A stretch of 38,565 nucleotides of DNA from an uncultured bacterium (GTDB lineage: Bacteria; Bacteroidota; Bacteroidia; Bacteroidales; Bacteroidaceae): the NCBI GenBank assembly GCA_946188155.1, contig CAMHUC010000031.1:1-38565 (forward strand), read 5' to 3'. The position numbers were made by a program, and so were the translations under genes. The notes under the pieces are model-generated. The model searched no databases, was not told the origin of the DNA, and saw only the letters and a program-made list of their open reading frames with translations. Below, piece after piece: positions 1-8,129 of the stretch. Positions within the stretch are counted from its first letter, which is position 1; every line of letters starts with the position of its first letter.

Positions 1-55
1 CATCCATCCATCCATCCATCCATCCATCCATCCATCCATCCATCCATCCATCCAT
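1..55. repeat. (CATC)n tetranucleotide microsatellite at window edge
   Basis: Thirteen perfect CATC units plus CAT run from the first base of the window, so the true array is probably longer. It is followed by a stop in one frame (TAA at 57-59). Tetranucleotide arrays of this length are prone to slippage. Whether it lies in the end of an upstream gene or between genes cannot be decided from here. Confidence 0.95.
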
Positions 56-78
56 GTAACACCTATAAGCAAAAACGC

Positions 79-155
79 GATACGGACAGGCCCCGCGCCT
101 GTCTCGCCGAGGCCGGTGACGGCCGGGCGGGACGGGCGCGGGGCCTCGCCGTATC
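79..155. repeat. Long imperfect inverted repeat upstream of lipoprotein gene
   Basis: Arms of 21 bases at 79-99 and 135-155 match at 19 positions when one is reverse-complemented (core GGCCCCGCGCC / GGCGCGGGGCC), separated by 35 bases that are also GC-rich. The transcript could form a very stable stem-loop. It lies about 90 bases before the lipoprotein start, so it may be a terminator of an upstream gene or a leader structure. No T-run follows it. Confidence 0.7.
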
Positions 156-247
156 GTGCGGCCCCGCGCCGCCAGGCGCGGCGGCTCTTCCCCGACAGCG
201 AACACGATAATTCCTTTTTAATATTAACATTTAAATTATTAACAACA

Positions 248-2719
248 ATGAGAAAACAAATCAGACTTCTGCTGATGCTCGCCCTGCCGATGCTGCTGGG
301 CCTGGCATCATGCGCCGAACACGACAACCCCGCCAGCAACCCCAACCCGCTGGCCAAGCAGGTGAGCGGACTATGGTGGACGCTCATCGACACCGAGGGC
401 ACGCTGCCCGAAGAGTTCGAGGCTATGGACTACACCCGCATGGGCATGGCCTACCAGCTCAACGAGGACGGCACGGGCTACGGCGTCACCTTCTTCTTCA
501 ACAACGAGCAGAGCAACCCCATCCAGGTCATCGGAGGTGAGTACTTGGCTCCCATGACCTACACCACCACTGCCGACGGGCGCATCATCCCCGACTTCGG
601 CGAGTCCTACAAGGCCTACGGCGACTACTACAAGCAGTTCACAGCCACCTACAGCGACGGCGTGGTAACAGTGACCGACGGCGAGCGCACCCTCACCCTC
701 GAGCACCCCAGCGAAGCCATGGCGGCCAAGATACGGGAGTGGGACATGGCCATCAACGGCGGATTCGAGATGACATCGTTCAACCCCAACGACGTGGACT
801 TCAACCACGACACGTGGCGAAAGCAGACCGGCATCTACCTCTACGACGGCGTGGGGCCGAAGGTGATCACCAACGACGGCATGCAGTACCGCTTCACCGG
901 CGTGGAACTGCCCTGGAACACGAAGTCGAACAACTCGAACCTGCCCATGAACTTCTGCAACGACATCACCCCTGAGAACGGATGGGACCTGGTGATGAAC
1001 TACTGCGGCGACACCAGCGAGACCAACCGCAACTTCTTCGCCCTGTATAACAAGTGGACCGGCGTGCTGCGTTTCTTCACCTACGTGCCCAAGGGATTCG
1101 AGTCGGGCAACGACCACCTCTGGGAGGTCATCATCAACGGACAGGCCGGCCTGCGGCAGGGACTGCCCTACGGACTGCCACTGGACAAGACCGTGACCAA
1201 CCCCTCGGCCATCGGCATGGACGTCAGCGGCAGCTCGCACTTCGTCTCGCCCTGGGTGGCCACCCGCTCCACCGACGGCCTCATCACCCCCCGCGCCGGA
1301 TGGTGGGCATTCGACGTGGATATGTCGCAATACCAGCCCGGACTCGACATGAGCAACGACATGATTCGCCTGCAGATGCTATCGTGGAAGAAGGAGAATG
1401 GCACATTCTTCAGCAGTCTGGAGGCCAGACTCAACGGCTCCATCAGTGCCAATATCAAGACCGAGCTCACCAAGAATGCAAGTTCGCTCAGCTCCACCAA
1501 CGAGTCGATGCAGATAGCCTACTCCGCCATAGGCGCCGTGGGTGCCGGAGCCACCGGCAACATAGGCCAGGCCTTCAACATGCTTGGCTCGATGACCGAC
1601 CATGCGTTCAGTATGGCAGGCCAGAACAAAAGCACCACTACCTTCAACGGCTCCATCAACATGACGATGAAGGGCAATATCACCACCAGCGGCGTCCTGG
1701 AAGGCTCAGAGCCTGTGGTGGGTGTATCCTCGCCTACCATCTCCTTCAGCGAGTTTGACACAAATAACACCCAGCTGGGTCGTGGCGTGTGGAACCTGAA
1801 GACATCGCCAGTGGTCAGGCTTGTCGGCGGCTCCTCAGATTTTCAATTGCTTGAAAAATTCTGGAAATCCTATAATTCTGATATAGTCTATGCAAACAAC
1901 GGCTATGGGATGAATTATAACGTATATTTCCCACGAACAACAGGCTTTTATTTCTTCGATCCGAGCAGCATCGAGGTGGAGCTGAACCCCGACTTGTTCC
2001 CTGCCAGTCAAGTGGAGTGGACGCAGGTGAATGCCTACTGCGTGAGCCGTGCTGAAAACGGCGTGAAGGGCACCGACACCTATCGCAAGGCCTTCGGACT
2101 GAAGCCACGCTACGATGAAAAATATTTCCTTGGTGAACCTCAAAAAACTATAGAAGGCAGCTACTGGCAGATGAGCTTCGATGATGTCCAGAACGTGTAC
2201 GACTTCCTTTACTATTCTGATGACAAGATGGGTATGAGCTATCCCTCCGTCATCAGCACACCGAAATACAGCGGAGGCATCGACTATATATTCGACGGCA
2301 GCCAATATGTCGCGAAGAAGACCGACCACTATTATGACGCCGTGGTGGGCCGCGGCAAGGCCGGCAAAGTGGCCTTCGAGCCAATGGCACTCTTAGACTC
2401 TCGCAACGATGTGGAGAGACAGTATCGCACGCCGGCTCTCGAGGTGATGGTCTGCCTGACCGTAAAGGTGAAAGGCCAGTCGCATCCCTACTCCTACGTC
2501 CGCTACTTCCTGCCCGAAATCGAGCTTCTCACCGTCACTGGCTGGAACAAAGACACCAATGCAGCTGCTCTGTCAAACTTGAACAAGGTATGGCAGAACC
2601 TCAAGGCCCGCCAGCCGAAGGGCACCGGCATCAACCGCCAGTCGCCCACCTACGACTACGAGATGATGCGCATCGGCAAGATTCTGAATTTCTTAAACTC
2701 GGACTTCAAGGCCAATTAA
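248..2719 (+). CDS. Large lipoprotein of unknown function
   Basis: The start ATG at 248 is chosen because it opens a lipoprotein signal: basic MRKQ, a hydrophobic stretch and the lipobox LASC, with the acylated Cys near residue 20. The reading frame is open further upstream, but that part is GC-rich leader containing an inverted repeat. The mature protein (about 800 residues, 823 in total) begins with an Asn/Pro-rich linker, and the rest is rich in aromatic residues, Asn and Gly, as in exported beta-rich Bacteroidales proteins. The early segment around [13 protein letters not shown] recalls lipocalin-like lipoprotein domains. I recognise no catalytic motif. It appears to be a single-gene unit, followed by a hairpin at 2729-2759. 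It is probably attached to the outer or inner membrane; the export signal is clear, the function unknown. Confidence 0.85.
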
Positions 2720-2728
2720 GCCTTTCCC

Positions 2729-2759
2729 GGCACACAGGGGGTCAGACCCTCTGTGTGCC
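2729..2759 (+). terminator. Hairpin after lipoprotein gene
   Basis: GGCACACAG (2729-2737) and CTGTGTGCC (2751-2759) form a perfect 9-bp stem with a 13-base loop, ten bases after the stop codon. There is no following T-run, so termination is inferred from position only. The CCCTCTGTGT part also occurs in the long palindrome inside fkp at 9631-9688. Confidence 0.5.
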
Positions 2760-3110
2760 TTCCGGCAGTGCTCGCCGACCCCTCGGCGACGGCCTCCGAC
2801 GCTCCGGCAGTGGAGTAAAGACCCCTTTGCTCGGCCTCCGACGCTCCGGCAATGGAGTAAATTGCGATTTACTCGCCACCGGACATTCCGGCAATGGAGT
2901 AAATTGCAATTTACTCGCCACCCGACGCTCCGGCAGTGGAGTAAAAGGCGATTTACTCGCCATCCGACGCTCCGGCAGTGGAGCAAATCGCGATTTACTC
3001 GCCCCCTGAGGCTCCGGCAGTGGAGCAAATCGCGATTTACTCGCCCCCTGAGGCTCCGGCAGTGGAGCAAATCGCGATTTACTCGCCCCCTGAGGCTCCG
3101 GCGGTGAGGC
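2757..3110. repeat. Tandem array of 42-bp hairpin repeats (array 1)
   Basis: About nine units with an exact 42-bp period: the GGAG of successive units begins at 2812, 2854, 2896, 2938, 2980, 3022 and 3064. Each unit has a nearly constant part (CGACGCTCCGGCAGTG or TGAGGCTCCGGCAGTG) and a variable part forming a hairpin, for example GAGTAAATTGCGATTTACTC. The first unit has a different stem (TCGCCGA / TCGGCGA). All frames are largely open because 42 is divisible by 3, but coding is unlikely. The same family recurs at 26088-26460. This array fills most of the gap between the lipoprotein gene and luxS. Confidence 0.9.
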
Positions 3111-3291
3111 AACGACGATTGGCACCGTCACCCTCGGCTATGAGACGGATGAGTGGTATTCGCTCGACGGCCGCAAGCTGAGCGGCAAGCCCACGAAGAA
3201 GGGCTTGTATATCAGAAACGGCAAGAAGACAGTAGTGAAATCAACAACGAATTCTTGCTACCGAAGGGACGCAAGAATTCGTTGTTCTTAA
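3094..3291 (+). pseudogene. Orphan C-terminal tail of a secreted protein
   Basis: After the TGA inside the last 42-bp unit the frame runs GEATTIGTVTLG, then WYSLDGRKLSGKPTKKG and LYIRNGKKTVVK, and stops at 3289-3291. The pattern of Y-x-L-x-G-x-x-L, then KKGLYI-x-NGKK, is the C-terminal end seen on many secreted Prevotella and Bacteroidales proteins. No start codon or upstream domain belongs to it, so the body of the gene is gone or displaced and the 42-bp array abuts the break. The last 17 codons come from the hairpin at 3243-3286, suggesting that the original stop was also lost. Confidence 0.65.
3243..3286. terminator. 16-bp-stem hairpin between gene remnant and luxS
   Basis: A perfect 16-bp stem (3243-3258 with 3271-3286) encloses a 12-base loop, 51 bases past the luxS stop. 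It may end transcription of luxS from the right and of the remnant from the left, though no T-run follows on either side. Bases 3254-3275 are identical, as the reverse complement, to 4250-4271 inside mtnN, so this is also a mobile or copied element. Confidence 0.55.
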
Positions 3292-3337
3292 AAGGTTTGA
3301 GGGGTGGGAAACTTGAGTAAATAAAAATGTCAAGGTG

Positions 3338-3832
3338 TCAGGCGTCGGCAAACTGCATGCCGTTGTCGAGCGTGATGTGCAGGGGTGTGTATTCCGAGTG
3401 GAAATCGTTCTGGAGGCGGTCCAGGTAGCGTCGGCACTCCCAGTGGCACATGGGCAGGTCGTGGAGCAGGTAGTTGCCACAGGCCTCGGGTCGCGTGGCG
3501 GGCACCTCCTGCTGGGTGAGTATCCACTCGAGGCACTCGATGGTGAGCTGGCGCATGTCTTCTACGGAATACTGGCCTGTCATGATGATATACATGCCCG
3601 TGAGGCAGCCCATGGGGCCTACGTAGACGACATCGCCCTTGGCCCGCGAGTTGCGGAACCATGTGGCCATGAGGTGCTCCAGGCTGTGCATGGCGGCAGG
3701 GGCTACGGCAGGCTCCTGGTTGGGTTCGGTGATGCGCAGGTCGAAGGTGGTGAAGCCCTTGTCCTGGCGTGAGACGTAGATGCCCGGCTTCAGTCGGGTG
3801 TGGTCGATGGTGAAACTTTGTATTACTTCCAT
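3338..3832 (-). CDS. luxS: S-ribosylhomocysteine lyase (AI-2 synthase)
   Basis: The enzyme cleaves S-ribosylhomocysteine to homocysteine and 4,5-dihydroxy-2,3-pentanedione, the precursor of autoinducer-2, in the cytoplasm. The 164-residue length is normal for the family. Visible family features are the metal-binding HSLEH at residues 49-53, the catalytic Cys76 in GPMGCLTGMY, and Cys118 in EACGNY as third metal ligand. It lies 126 bases downstream of mtnN, which makes its substrate, so the pair forms the complete SAH detoxification route. The gap is filled by an inverted pair of heptad arrays (3849-3952) that could attenuate or modulate luxS relative to mtnN. No separate promoter is evident. 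Confidence 0.96.
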   Translation of the reverse strand: MEVIQSFTIDHTRLKPGIYVSRQDKGFTTFDLRITEPNQEPAVAPAAMHSLEHLMATWFRNSRAKGDVVYVGPMGCLTGMYIIMTGQYSVEDMRQLTIECLEWILTQQEVPATRPEACGNYLLHDLPMCHWECRRYLDRLQNDFHSEYTPLHITLDNGMQFADA

Positions 3833-3848
3833 ATTCTTTTTTTTTTAG

Positions 3849-3952
3849 TTTATAGTTTAGGGTTTATAGTTTATAGATGATTACCCTGCAAGCCCTTCTG
3901 CCAGCAAATGTAATCAACTATAAACTATAAACTATAAACCATAAACTATAAA
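3849..3952. repeat. Inverted pair of heptad arrays (TTTATAG / CTATAAA)
   Basis: Four heptads (TTTATAG type) occupy 3849-3876 and five complementary heptads (CTATAAA type) occupy 3918-3952. With the flanking GATTAC and GTAATC the arms can pair over about 35-40 bp around a short loop. The repeat contains stop codons in both orientations, and it is found only between genes. CAGGGTAATCA next to the left arm (3878-3888, reverse strand) is shared with 5240-5250. Confidence 0.9.
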
Positions 3953-3958
3953 CCATTA

Positions 3959-4645
3959 TCATAGACTCTCGATGAATGTCTTGGTGACTTGGAAGGAGTT
4001 CTGGGCGATGGTGTCCCAGAAGTCGTGATACTGCGAGGCATCGGTGTCGCGCAGGGGTATGTCGCTGATGACGCGGAAAGAGATGAACGGCACCTTATAG
4101 ATATAGCACACCTGTGCGATGGCGCACGACTCCATGTCGACGGCACGGGCCTCGGGGAAGTGGCCTACAATCTCGCGCATCTTCTCCTTGGAGTCAACGA
4201 ACCAGTCGCCAGTGACGATGAGGCCGGAGTGAATTGACAATTGACAATTCTTGCGTCCCTTCGGTAGCAAGCGAGCAAAGCTCGAGCGGACAATTGACAA
4301 TTGCTGCGCCTTCTCCAGCAGGTAGGGGTCGGCAGTGAAGCGGGCGGGCAGACCCTGCACCTGGCCGTAGACGCTGTGGCCGATGGCCTGGCCGCAGTAC
4401 ACGTCGTGGTAGACCAGGGAGCTGCTGACGACGACGTCCTGCACGTTGATGTCGTCGCCGTTGCCTCCGGCGCATCCGCTGGAGATGATGCAGTCGGGTT
4501 TGTACTGGCGGATCATTTCTACCGTCTGGATGGCGGCATTGACCTTGCCGATGCCGCTCTTCTGCAGAATCAGCTGGTCTTCGGGGAATAATGGACGGAG
4601 CTGCTTGTACTCCTTGTCCATTGCTACAATCATTCCTATCTTCAT
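3959..4645 (-). CDS. mtnN: 5'-methylthioadenosine/S-adenosylhomocysteine nucleosidase
   Basis: The enzyme hydrolyses MTA and SAH to adenine plus the thioribose product; from SAH it makes the LuxS substrate. The family signature is clear: Glu12 in IVAMDKEY, SGCAGG near residue 56, Glu172 in AVDMESCA and the catalytic Asp195 in VISDIPL. The 228-residue length is slightly long for the family because of an in-frame insertion at about residues 113-137 (4233-4303), made of two ATTGTCA heptad stretches around a copied hairpin, just before the conserved IHSGLIVTGDWF. The insertion lies between conserved blocks, so the enzyme is probably active. The ATG at 4645 is followed by the family-typical MKIGMIVAMD. 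It follows the RNA methyltransferase gene by 7 bases. Confidence 0.95.
   Translation of the reverse strand: MKIGMIVAMDKEYKQLRPLFPEDQLILQKSGIGKVNAAIQTVEMIRQYKPDCIISSGCAGGNGDDINVQDVVVSSSLVYHDVYCGQAIGHSVYGQVQGLPARFTADPYLLEKAQQLSIVRSSFARLLPKGRKNCQLSIHSGLIVTGDWFVDSKEKMREIVGHFPEARAVDMESCAIAQVCYIYKVPFISFRVISDIPLRDTDASQYHDFWDTIAQNSFQVTKTFIESL
4233..4303. repeat. Heptad and hairpin insertion inside mtnN
   Basis: 4233-4249 holds two ATTGACA heptads plus ATT, and 4290-4303 holds another stretch of the same. Between them are a 22-base stretch (4250-4271) identical to the reverse complement of 3254-3275, and CGAGCAAAGCTCG (4272-4284), which recurs at 31785-31797. On the coding strand the heptad reads ATTGTCA, encoding NCQLSI, the same peptide as in murF-alr. 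Confidence 0.9.
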
Positions 4646-4652
4646 TATTTTA

Positions 4653-5462
4653 CTATTTTACAATTTTTCTTTGCCTGACGGCCTCGTACATGAGGATGGC
4701 AGCAGAGACGCTGACGTTGAGCGAGTCGAGGCGGCCCAGCATGGGTATGCGGATGTGGGCATCGGCGGCCTGGCGCCACTGCGGGGTGAGTCCGGTAGCC
4801 TCGGTGCCCATGACGATGGCCGTGGGCTGCCGCATGTCGCAGTCGTAGTACTCCGATGAGTCCTGGAGCTGTGCCGTGAGGATGCGTATGCCGCGCTCCT
4901 TGAGGAAGGCAATGCACTCCCCGGAGGTACAGACTGCCGTGGGGACGGTGAACAGGGCTCCGATGCTGGCGCGGATGAGGTTGGGGTTATAGAGGTCGGT
5001 GAGCGGGTCGCACACGATGACGGCATCCACGCCCGCTGCATCGGCAGAGCGCAGGATGGCGCCGAGGTTGCCCGGCTTCTCCACACTCTCGAGGACCACC
5101 ACTAAGGGATTGTTTACAGATGACAGTTTACGGTTTACAGATGAAATGCTATGGTCCTTGGCCTTGACGATGGCGATGATGCCCTCAGTGCTGCCGCGAT
5201 AGGCCATCTTTTCATAAACTTGCGGTGTGACTCTCGTTACAGGGTAATCAACAGTAAACTGTAAACCGTCAACCGTAAACTGTAAACCGTCAACAGTAAA
5301 CACTTCCACCACCTCGTATCCGCTGGCGATGCAGTGCTCTATCTCTCGCTGGCCCTCAACGACGAAGAGGCCCTCCTCCCGGCGTAGCGAGGACTTCTGC
5401 TGCAGGGCCACAACGTGCTTGACGCGTGGGTTCTGCGGGCTGGTGATGACGTTTTCTTCCAT
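4653..5462 (-). CDS. TrmH-family (SpoU) RNA 2'-O-methyltransferase
   Basis: Probable SAM-dependent 2'-O-ribose methyltransferase of rRNA or tRNA with the trefoil-knot SPOUT fold. Seen in the sequence: an N-terminal substrate-binding domain starting ITSPQNPRVKHV, then EKPGNLGAILRSADAAG (motif 1), IVMGTEATGL (motif 2) and IPMLGRLDSLNVSVSAAI (motif 3), at their expected order near the C-terminus. The ATG at 5462 (269 residues) fits the family; a TTG four codons upstream is less likely. Two heptad arrays are translated within it (5248-5303 and 5112-5146), giving peptides such as FTVDGLQ and SSVNRKL. Both lie outside the knot motifs, in the N-terminal domain and the interdomain region. A promoter lies just upstream, and mtnN and luxS follow. 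Confidence 0.9.
   Translation of the reverse strand: MEENVITSPQNPRVKHVVALQQKSSLRREEGLFVVEGQREIEHCIASGYEVVEVFTVDGLQFTVDGLQFTVDYPVTRVTPQVYEKMAYRGSTEGIIAIVKAKDHSISSVNRKLSSVNNPLVVVLESVEKPGNLGAILRSADAAGVDAVIVCDPLTDLYNPNLIRASIGALFTVPTAVCTSGECIAFLKERGIRILTAQLQDSSEYYDCDMRQPTAIVMGTEATGLTPQWRQAADAHIRIPMLGRLDSLNVSVSAAILMYEAVRQRKIVK
5112..5146. repeat. Five heptads in the TrmH-family gene, left arm
   Basis: Units GTTTACA, GATGACA, GTTTACG, GTTTACA, GATGAAA. This is the inverted counterpart of the array at 5248-5303, about 100 bases away. A pure array of this orientation would contain TAA on the coding strand; the GATGACA-type units and the phase used avoid it. Confidence 0.9.
5248..5303. repeat. Eight heptads in the TrmH-family gene, right arm
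   Basis: Units TCAACAG, TAAACTG, TAAACCG, TCAACCG, TAAACTG, TAAACCG, TCAACAG, TAAACAC form an exact 7-bp period over 56 bases. On the coding strand they encode the repeated FTVDGLQ. The array is preceded by CAGGGTAATCA at 5240-5250. Confidence 0.93.
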
Positions 5463-5471
5463 AATTCGCTG

Positions 5472-5479
5472 CAAAGGTA
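5472..5479 (-). promoter_or_regulatory. -7 box for TrmH-family, mtnN and luxS genes
   Basis: TACCTTTG on the minus strand matches the Bacteroidetes -7 consensus TAnnTTTG, ten bases before the ATG at 5462. No good -33 TTTG is seen. It drives the minus-strand group and is divergent from the yfhO promoter. Confidence 0.7.
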
Positions 5480-5535
5480 CGAATTTTAATTAAGAATTTT
5501 AAGCTAAGAGTTAAAAAAAAGCCGGGCGGCAGCAA

Positions 5536-5566
5536 ATTCTTCATTCTTCATTCTTCATTCTTCATT
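5536..5566. repeat. ATTCTTC heptad array next to the yfhO promoter
   Basis: Four perfect ATTCTTC units plus ATT end eight bases before the TACCTTTG box of yfhO. The array occupies the -33 region, so unit-number change could alter promoter strength. Confidence 0.93.
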
Positions 5567-5574
5567 AAATTACG

Positions 5575-5582
5575 TACCTTTG
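5575..5582 (+). promoter_or_regulatory. -7 box for yfhO-fkp transcription unit
   Basis: TACCTTTG matches TAnnTTTG and lies 27 bases before the chosen ATG at 5610. The upstream -33 position is occupied by the heptad array, not TTTG. Confidence 0.7.
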
Positions 5583-5609
5583 CACTCAAATTAAAACTTG
5601 CAAGTGAAT

Positions 5610-8129
5610 ATGAATGAATTGAAGAAGTGGCTGCCCGACGTGCTGGCAGTCCTGTTGTTTGCCGTTCTGGCATTCGCCTATTTCTTCCCCGCCGACATCG
5701 AGGGGCGCATCCTCTACCGCCACGACGCATCTGCCGGGCGCGGGGCCGGACAGGAGGCATCGGAGTACTATCAGCGTACTGGTGAGCGCACCCGGTGGAC
5801 CAACGCCCTCTTCTCGGGCATGCCCACGTATCAGACGTCGCCCTCGTACGGCTCTACCGACATGCTGTCGATGTTCACGAAGGCCTACCACCTGTGGCTG
5901 CCCGAGAACGTGTGGTACGTGTTTGCCTATCTGCTGGGATTCTATATCCTGCTGCGGGCCTTCGACTTCCGTCAGCACCTGGCAGCACTGGGCTCCATCA
6001 TTTGGGCCTTCTCCACCTACTTCCTCATCATCATCGCCGCCGGCCACATCTGGAAGGTGTGGGCACTGGCCTATCTGCCGCCGATGATAGCCGGTATCGT
6101 GCTGGCATACAGGGGGAAATACCTGTGGGGCTTCCTCGTGACAGCCATCTTCGGAGCCTTCGAGATCAATGCCAACCACGTGCAGATGACCTACTACTAC
6201 CTGTTCATCATCCTCTTTCTCGTCATCGGCTGGCTGGTGCAGGCCATCCGCGAGAAGCAGATCATGCACTTTGTCAAGGCCACCCTGGCGTGCATCGCCG
6301 CAGGGGTGATTGCCGTCTGCCTGAACCTGTCGAACCTCTACCACACGTGGCAGTACAGTCAGGAAACCATGCGCGGCAAGAGTGAGCTGGTGAAGAAGAA
6401 CTCGGCCAACCAGACCAGCAGCGGCCTGGAGCGCGACTACATCACCCAGTGGAGCTACGGCATCGGCGAGACGTGGACGCTGCTCGTGCCCAACACCAAG
6501 GGCGGCGCATCGGTGCCCCTGAGTGAGAACGAGACGGCCATGAAGCACGCTGACAACAACTATATCGACATCTACAACCAGATAGGCCAGTACTGGGGCG
6601 AACAGCCCGGCACGTCGGGACCCGTCTATGTGGGAGCTTTCGTGCTGATGCTCTTCATCCTGGGGCTCTTTATCGTCAAGGGTCCCGTGAAGTGGGCGCT
6701 TCTGGCTGCCACCATCCTGAGCATCATGCTCTCGTGGGGTAAGAACTTCATGGGACTGACCGACTTCTTTATCGACTACGTGCCGATGTACGCCAAGTTC
6801 CGCACGGTGGCCTCGATACTGGTCATCGCCGAGTTCACCATACCCCTGCTGGCGATGCTGGCGCTGAAGGAGCTGCTTGACAAGCCGGAGCTGATGAAGC
6901 CGAGGATGAAGTATGTGGGTATCGCCTTCGGGCTGACGGGCGTTGTCGCTCTGCTGTTCTCGCTGATGCCCTCGCTGTTCTTCGACAGCTTCATCTCGTC
7001 GAGCGAGATGCAGGCCCTGAAGGGGATTCCTGCAGAACATCTGCAGCCGCTGATGAGCAGTCTGACGGAGATGCGCCAGGCGATGTTCACCAGCGATGCC
7101 CTGCGCTCGTTCTATATCATCCTGGTGGGTACAGGCGTGCTGCTGTCGGTGGCATTTGGCAAACTGAAGAAGGAGTACGCCGTCGGCATCATACTGGTGC
7201 TCTGCCTGGTAGACCTGTGGACGGTGAACAAGCGTTACCTGAACGACGCCATGTTCGTGCCCAAGGCTGAGCGCGAGGCCCCGCAGCCGATGAGCCAGAC
7301 CGACGAGCACATCCTGCAGGACAAGGCACTCGACTACCGCGTGCTGAACCTGGCCACGAACACCTTCAACGAGAACGAGACCAGCTACTACCATAAGTCG
7401 ATCGGCGGCTACCACGCCGCCAAGCTGCGCCGCTATCAGGAGATGATAGAACAGTATATTTCGCCCGAGATGCAGCAGGTGTTCAGCGCCGTATCAGAGA
7501 ATGGCGGCGACATGACTAAAATCAAGGGCGATAGCATCTGGCCCGTGCTGAACATGCTCAACGCGAAGTACTTCATCCTGCCCCTGCAGGGCGGACAGAC
7601 CGTGCCCCTGAAGAACACCTTCGCACTGGGCAATGCCTGGCTGGTGGACAAGGTGCGCTATGTGAGCAATGCCAACGAGGAGATCGATGGCGTGGGCCAG
7701 ATAGACCTGCGCCACGAAGCCGTGGCCGACGCCAAGTTCAAGGAGCAGCTGGGCCAGGCCGTTGCCCAGGACACGCTCAGCGTGGTCACCCTGAAGGCCT
7801 ACGAGCCCAACGAGCTGAAGTACGAGTGCCAGTCGGGCAAGGGCGGCGTCGTGGTGTTCTCCGAGATCTACTATCCCGGGTGGACAGCCACCGTCGACGG
7901 CCAGGAGGCCGAGCTGGGTCGCGTGAACTATATCCTCAGGGCCCTCAACGTGAAGCCCGGTAAGCATGAGATTGTGCTCACCTTCAAGCCCAAGTCGGTA
8001 AAGGCTACGGAGACCGTTGCCTACATATCGTATGCTCTACTGGTTGGCGTGCTCCTCGGAGCAGTCCTTATCGAGCGTCGCCGCCGCAAGGATAAATCTC
8101 AAATCTCAAATCACAAATCTCAAAGTTGA
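5610..8129 (+). CDS. YfhO-family polytopic membrane protein
   Basis: A membrane protein of 839 residues with many hydrophobic segments (the first at LAVLLFAVLAFAYFF after MNELKKWLPD, the last at ISYALLVGVLLGAVLI near the C-terminus). The soluble C-terminal part with YYPGWTATVDGQ and LRALNVKPGKHEIVLTF is typical of the YfhO family, GT-C-like proteins linked to cell-surface glycan modification. The ATG at 5610 fits the start of the first segment; a TTG at 5598 is an alternative. The last residues (KSQISNHKSQS) are encoded by a heptad array and the TGA overlaps the fkp start. Translational coupling to fkp suggests a shared role in surface glycans; its direct substrate is not evident. Confidence 0.88.
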   Translation: MNELKKWLPDVLAVLLFAVLAFAYFFPADIEGRILYRHDASAGRGAGQEASEYYQRTGERTRWTNALFSGMPTYQTSPSYGSTDMLSMFTKAYHLWLPENVWYVFAYLLGFYILLRAFDFRQHLAALGSIIWAFSTYFLIIIAAGHIWKVWALAYLPPMIAGIVLAYRGKYLWGFLVTAIFGAFEINANHVQMTYYYLFIILFLVIGWLVQAIREKQIMHFVKATLACIAAGVIAVCLNLSNLYHTWQYSQETMRGKSELVKKNSANQTSSGLERDYITQWSYGIGETWTLLVPNTKGGASVPLSENETAMKHADNNYIDIYNQIGQYWGEQPGTSGPVYVGAFVLMLFILGLFIVKGPVKWALLAATILSIMLSWGKNFMGLTDFFIDYVPMYAKFRTVASILVIAEFTIPLLAMLALKELLDKPELMKPRMKYVGIAFGLTGVVALLFSLMPSLFFDSFISSSEMQALKGIPAEHLQPLMSSLTEMRQAMFTSDALRSFYIILVGTGVLLSVAFGKLKKEYAVGIILVLCLVDLWTVNKRYLNDAMFVPKAEREAPQPMSQTDEHILQDKALDYRVLNLATNTFNENETSYYHKSIGGYHAAKLRRYQEMIEQYISPEMQQVFSAVSENGGDMTKIKGDSIWPVLNMLNAKYFILPLQGGQTVPLKNTFALGNAWLVDKVRYVSNANEEIDGVGQIDLRHEAVADAKFKEQLGQAVAQDTLSVVTLKAYEPNELKYECQSGKGGVVVFSEIYYPGWTATVDGQEAELGRVNYILRALNVKPGKHEIVLTFKPKSVKATETVAYISYALLVGVLLGAVLIERRRRKDKSQISNHKSQS
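8096..8123. repeat. ATCTCAA heptads at the yfhO end
   Basis: Four heptads (ATCTCAA, ATCTCAA, ATCACAA, ATCTCAA) supply the C-terminal residues of YfhO and run up to the fkp start codon. The same heptad family is translated inside xseA at 20770-20790. Confidence 0.93.

Noticed and set aside
2757..3110. CRISPR array
   Set aside because: The units are contiguous with a 42-bp period and no unique spacers; the variable half is a self-complementary hairpin. No cas gene is in the window.
3338..4645. A quorum-sensing system with receptor in this window
   Set aside because: Only the synthesis genes mtnN and luxS are present. No LuxP-, LsrB- or dCACHE-like receptor is seen, so a metabolic detoxification role is enough.
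5586..7415. 609-codon open frame on the minus strand opposite yfhO
   Set aside because: It is the antisense shadow of a GC-rich gene, has no family features and low complexity His/Gln/Val content; yfhO is clearly the real gene.
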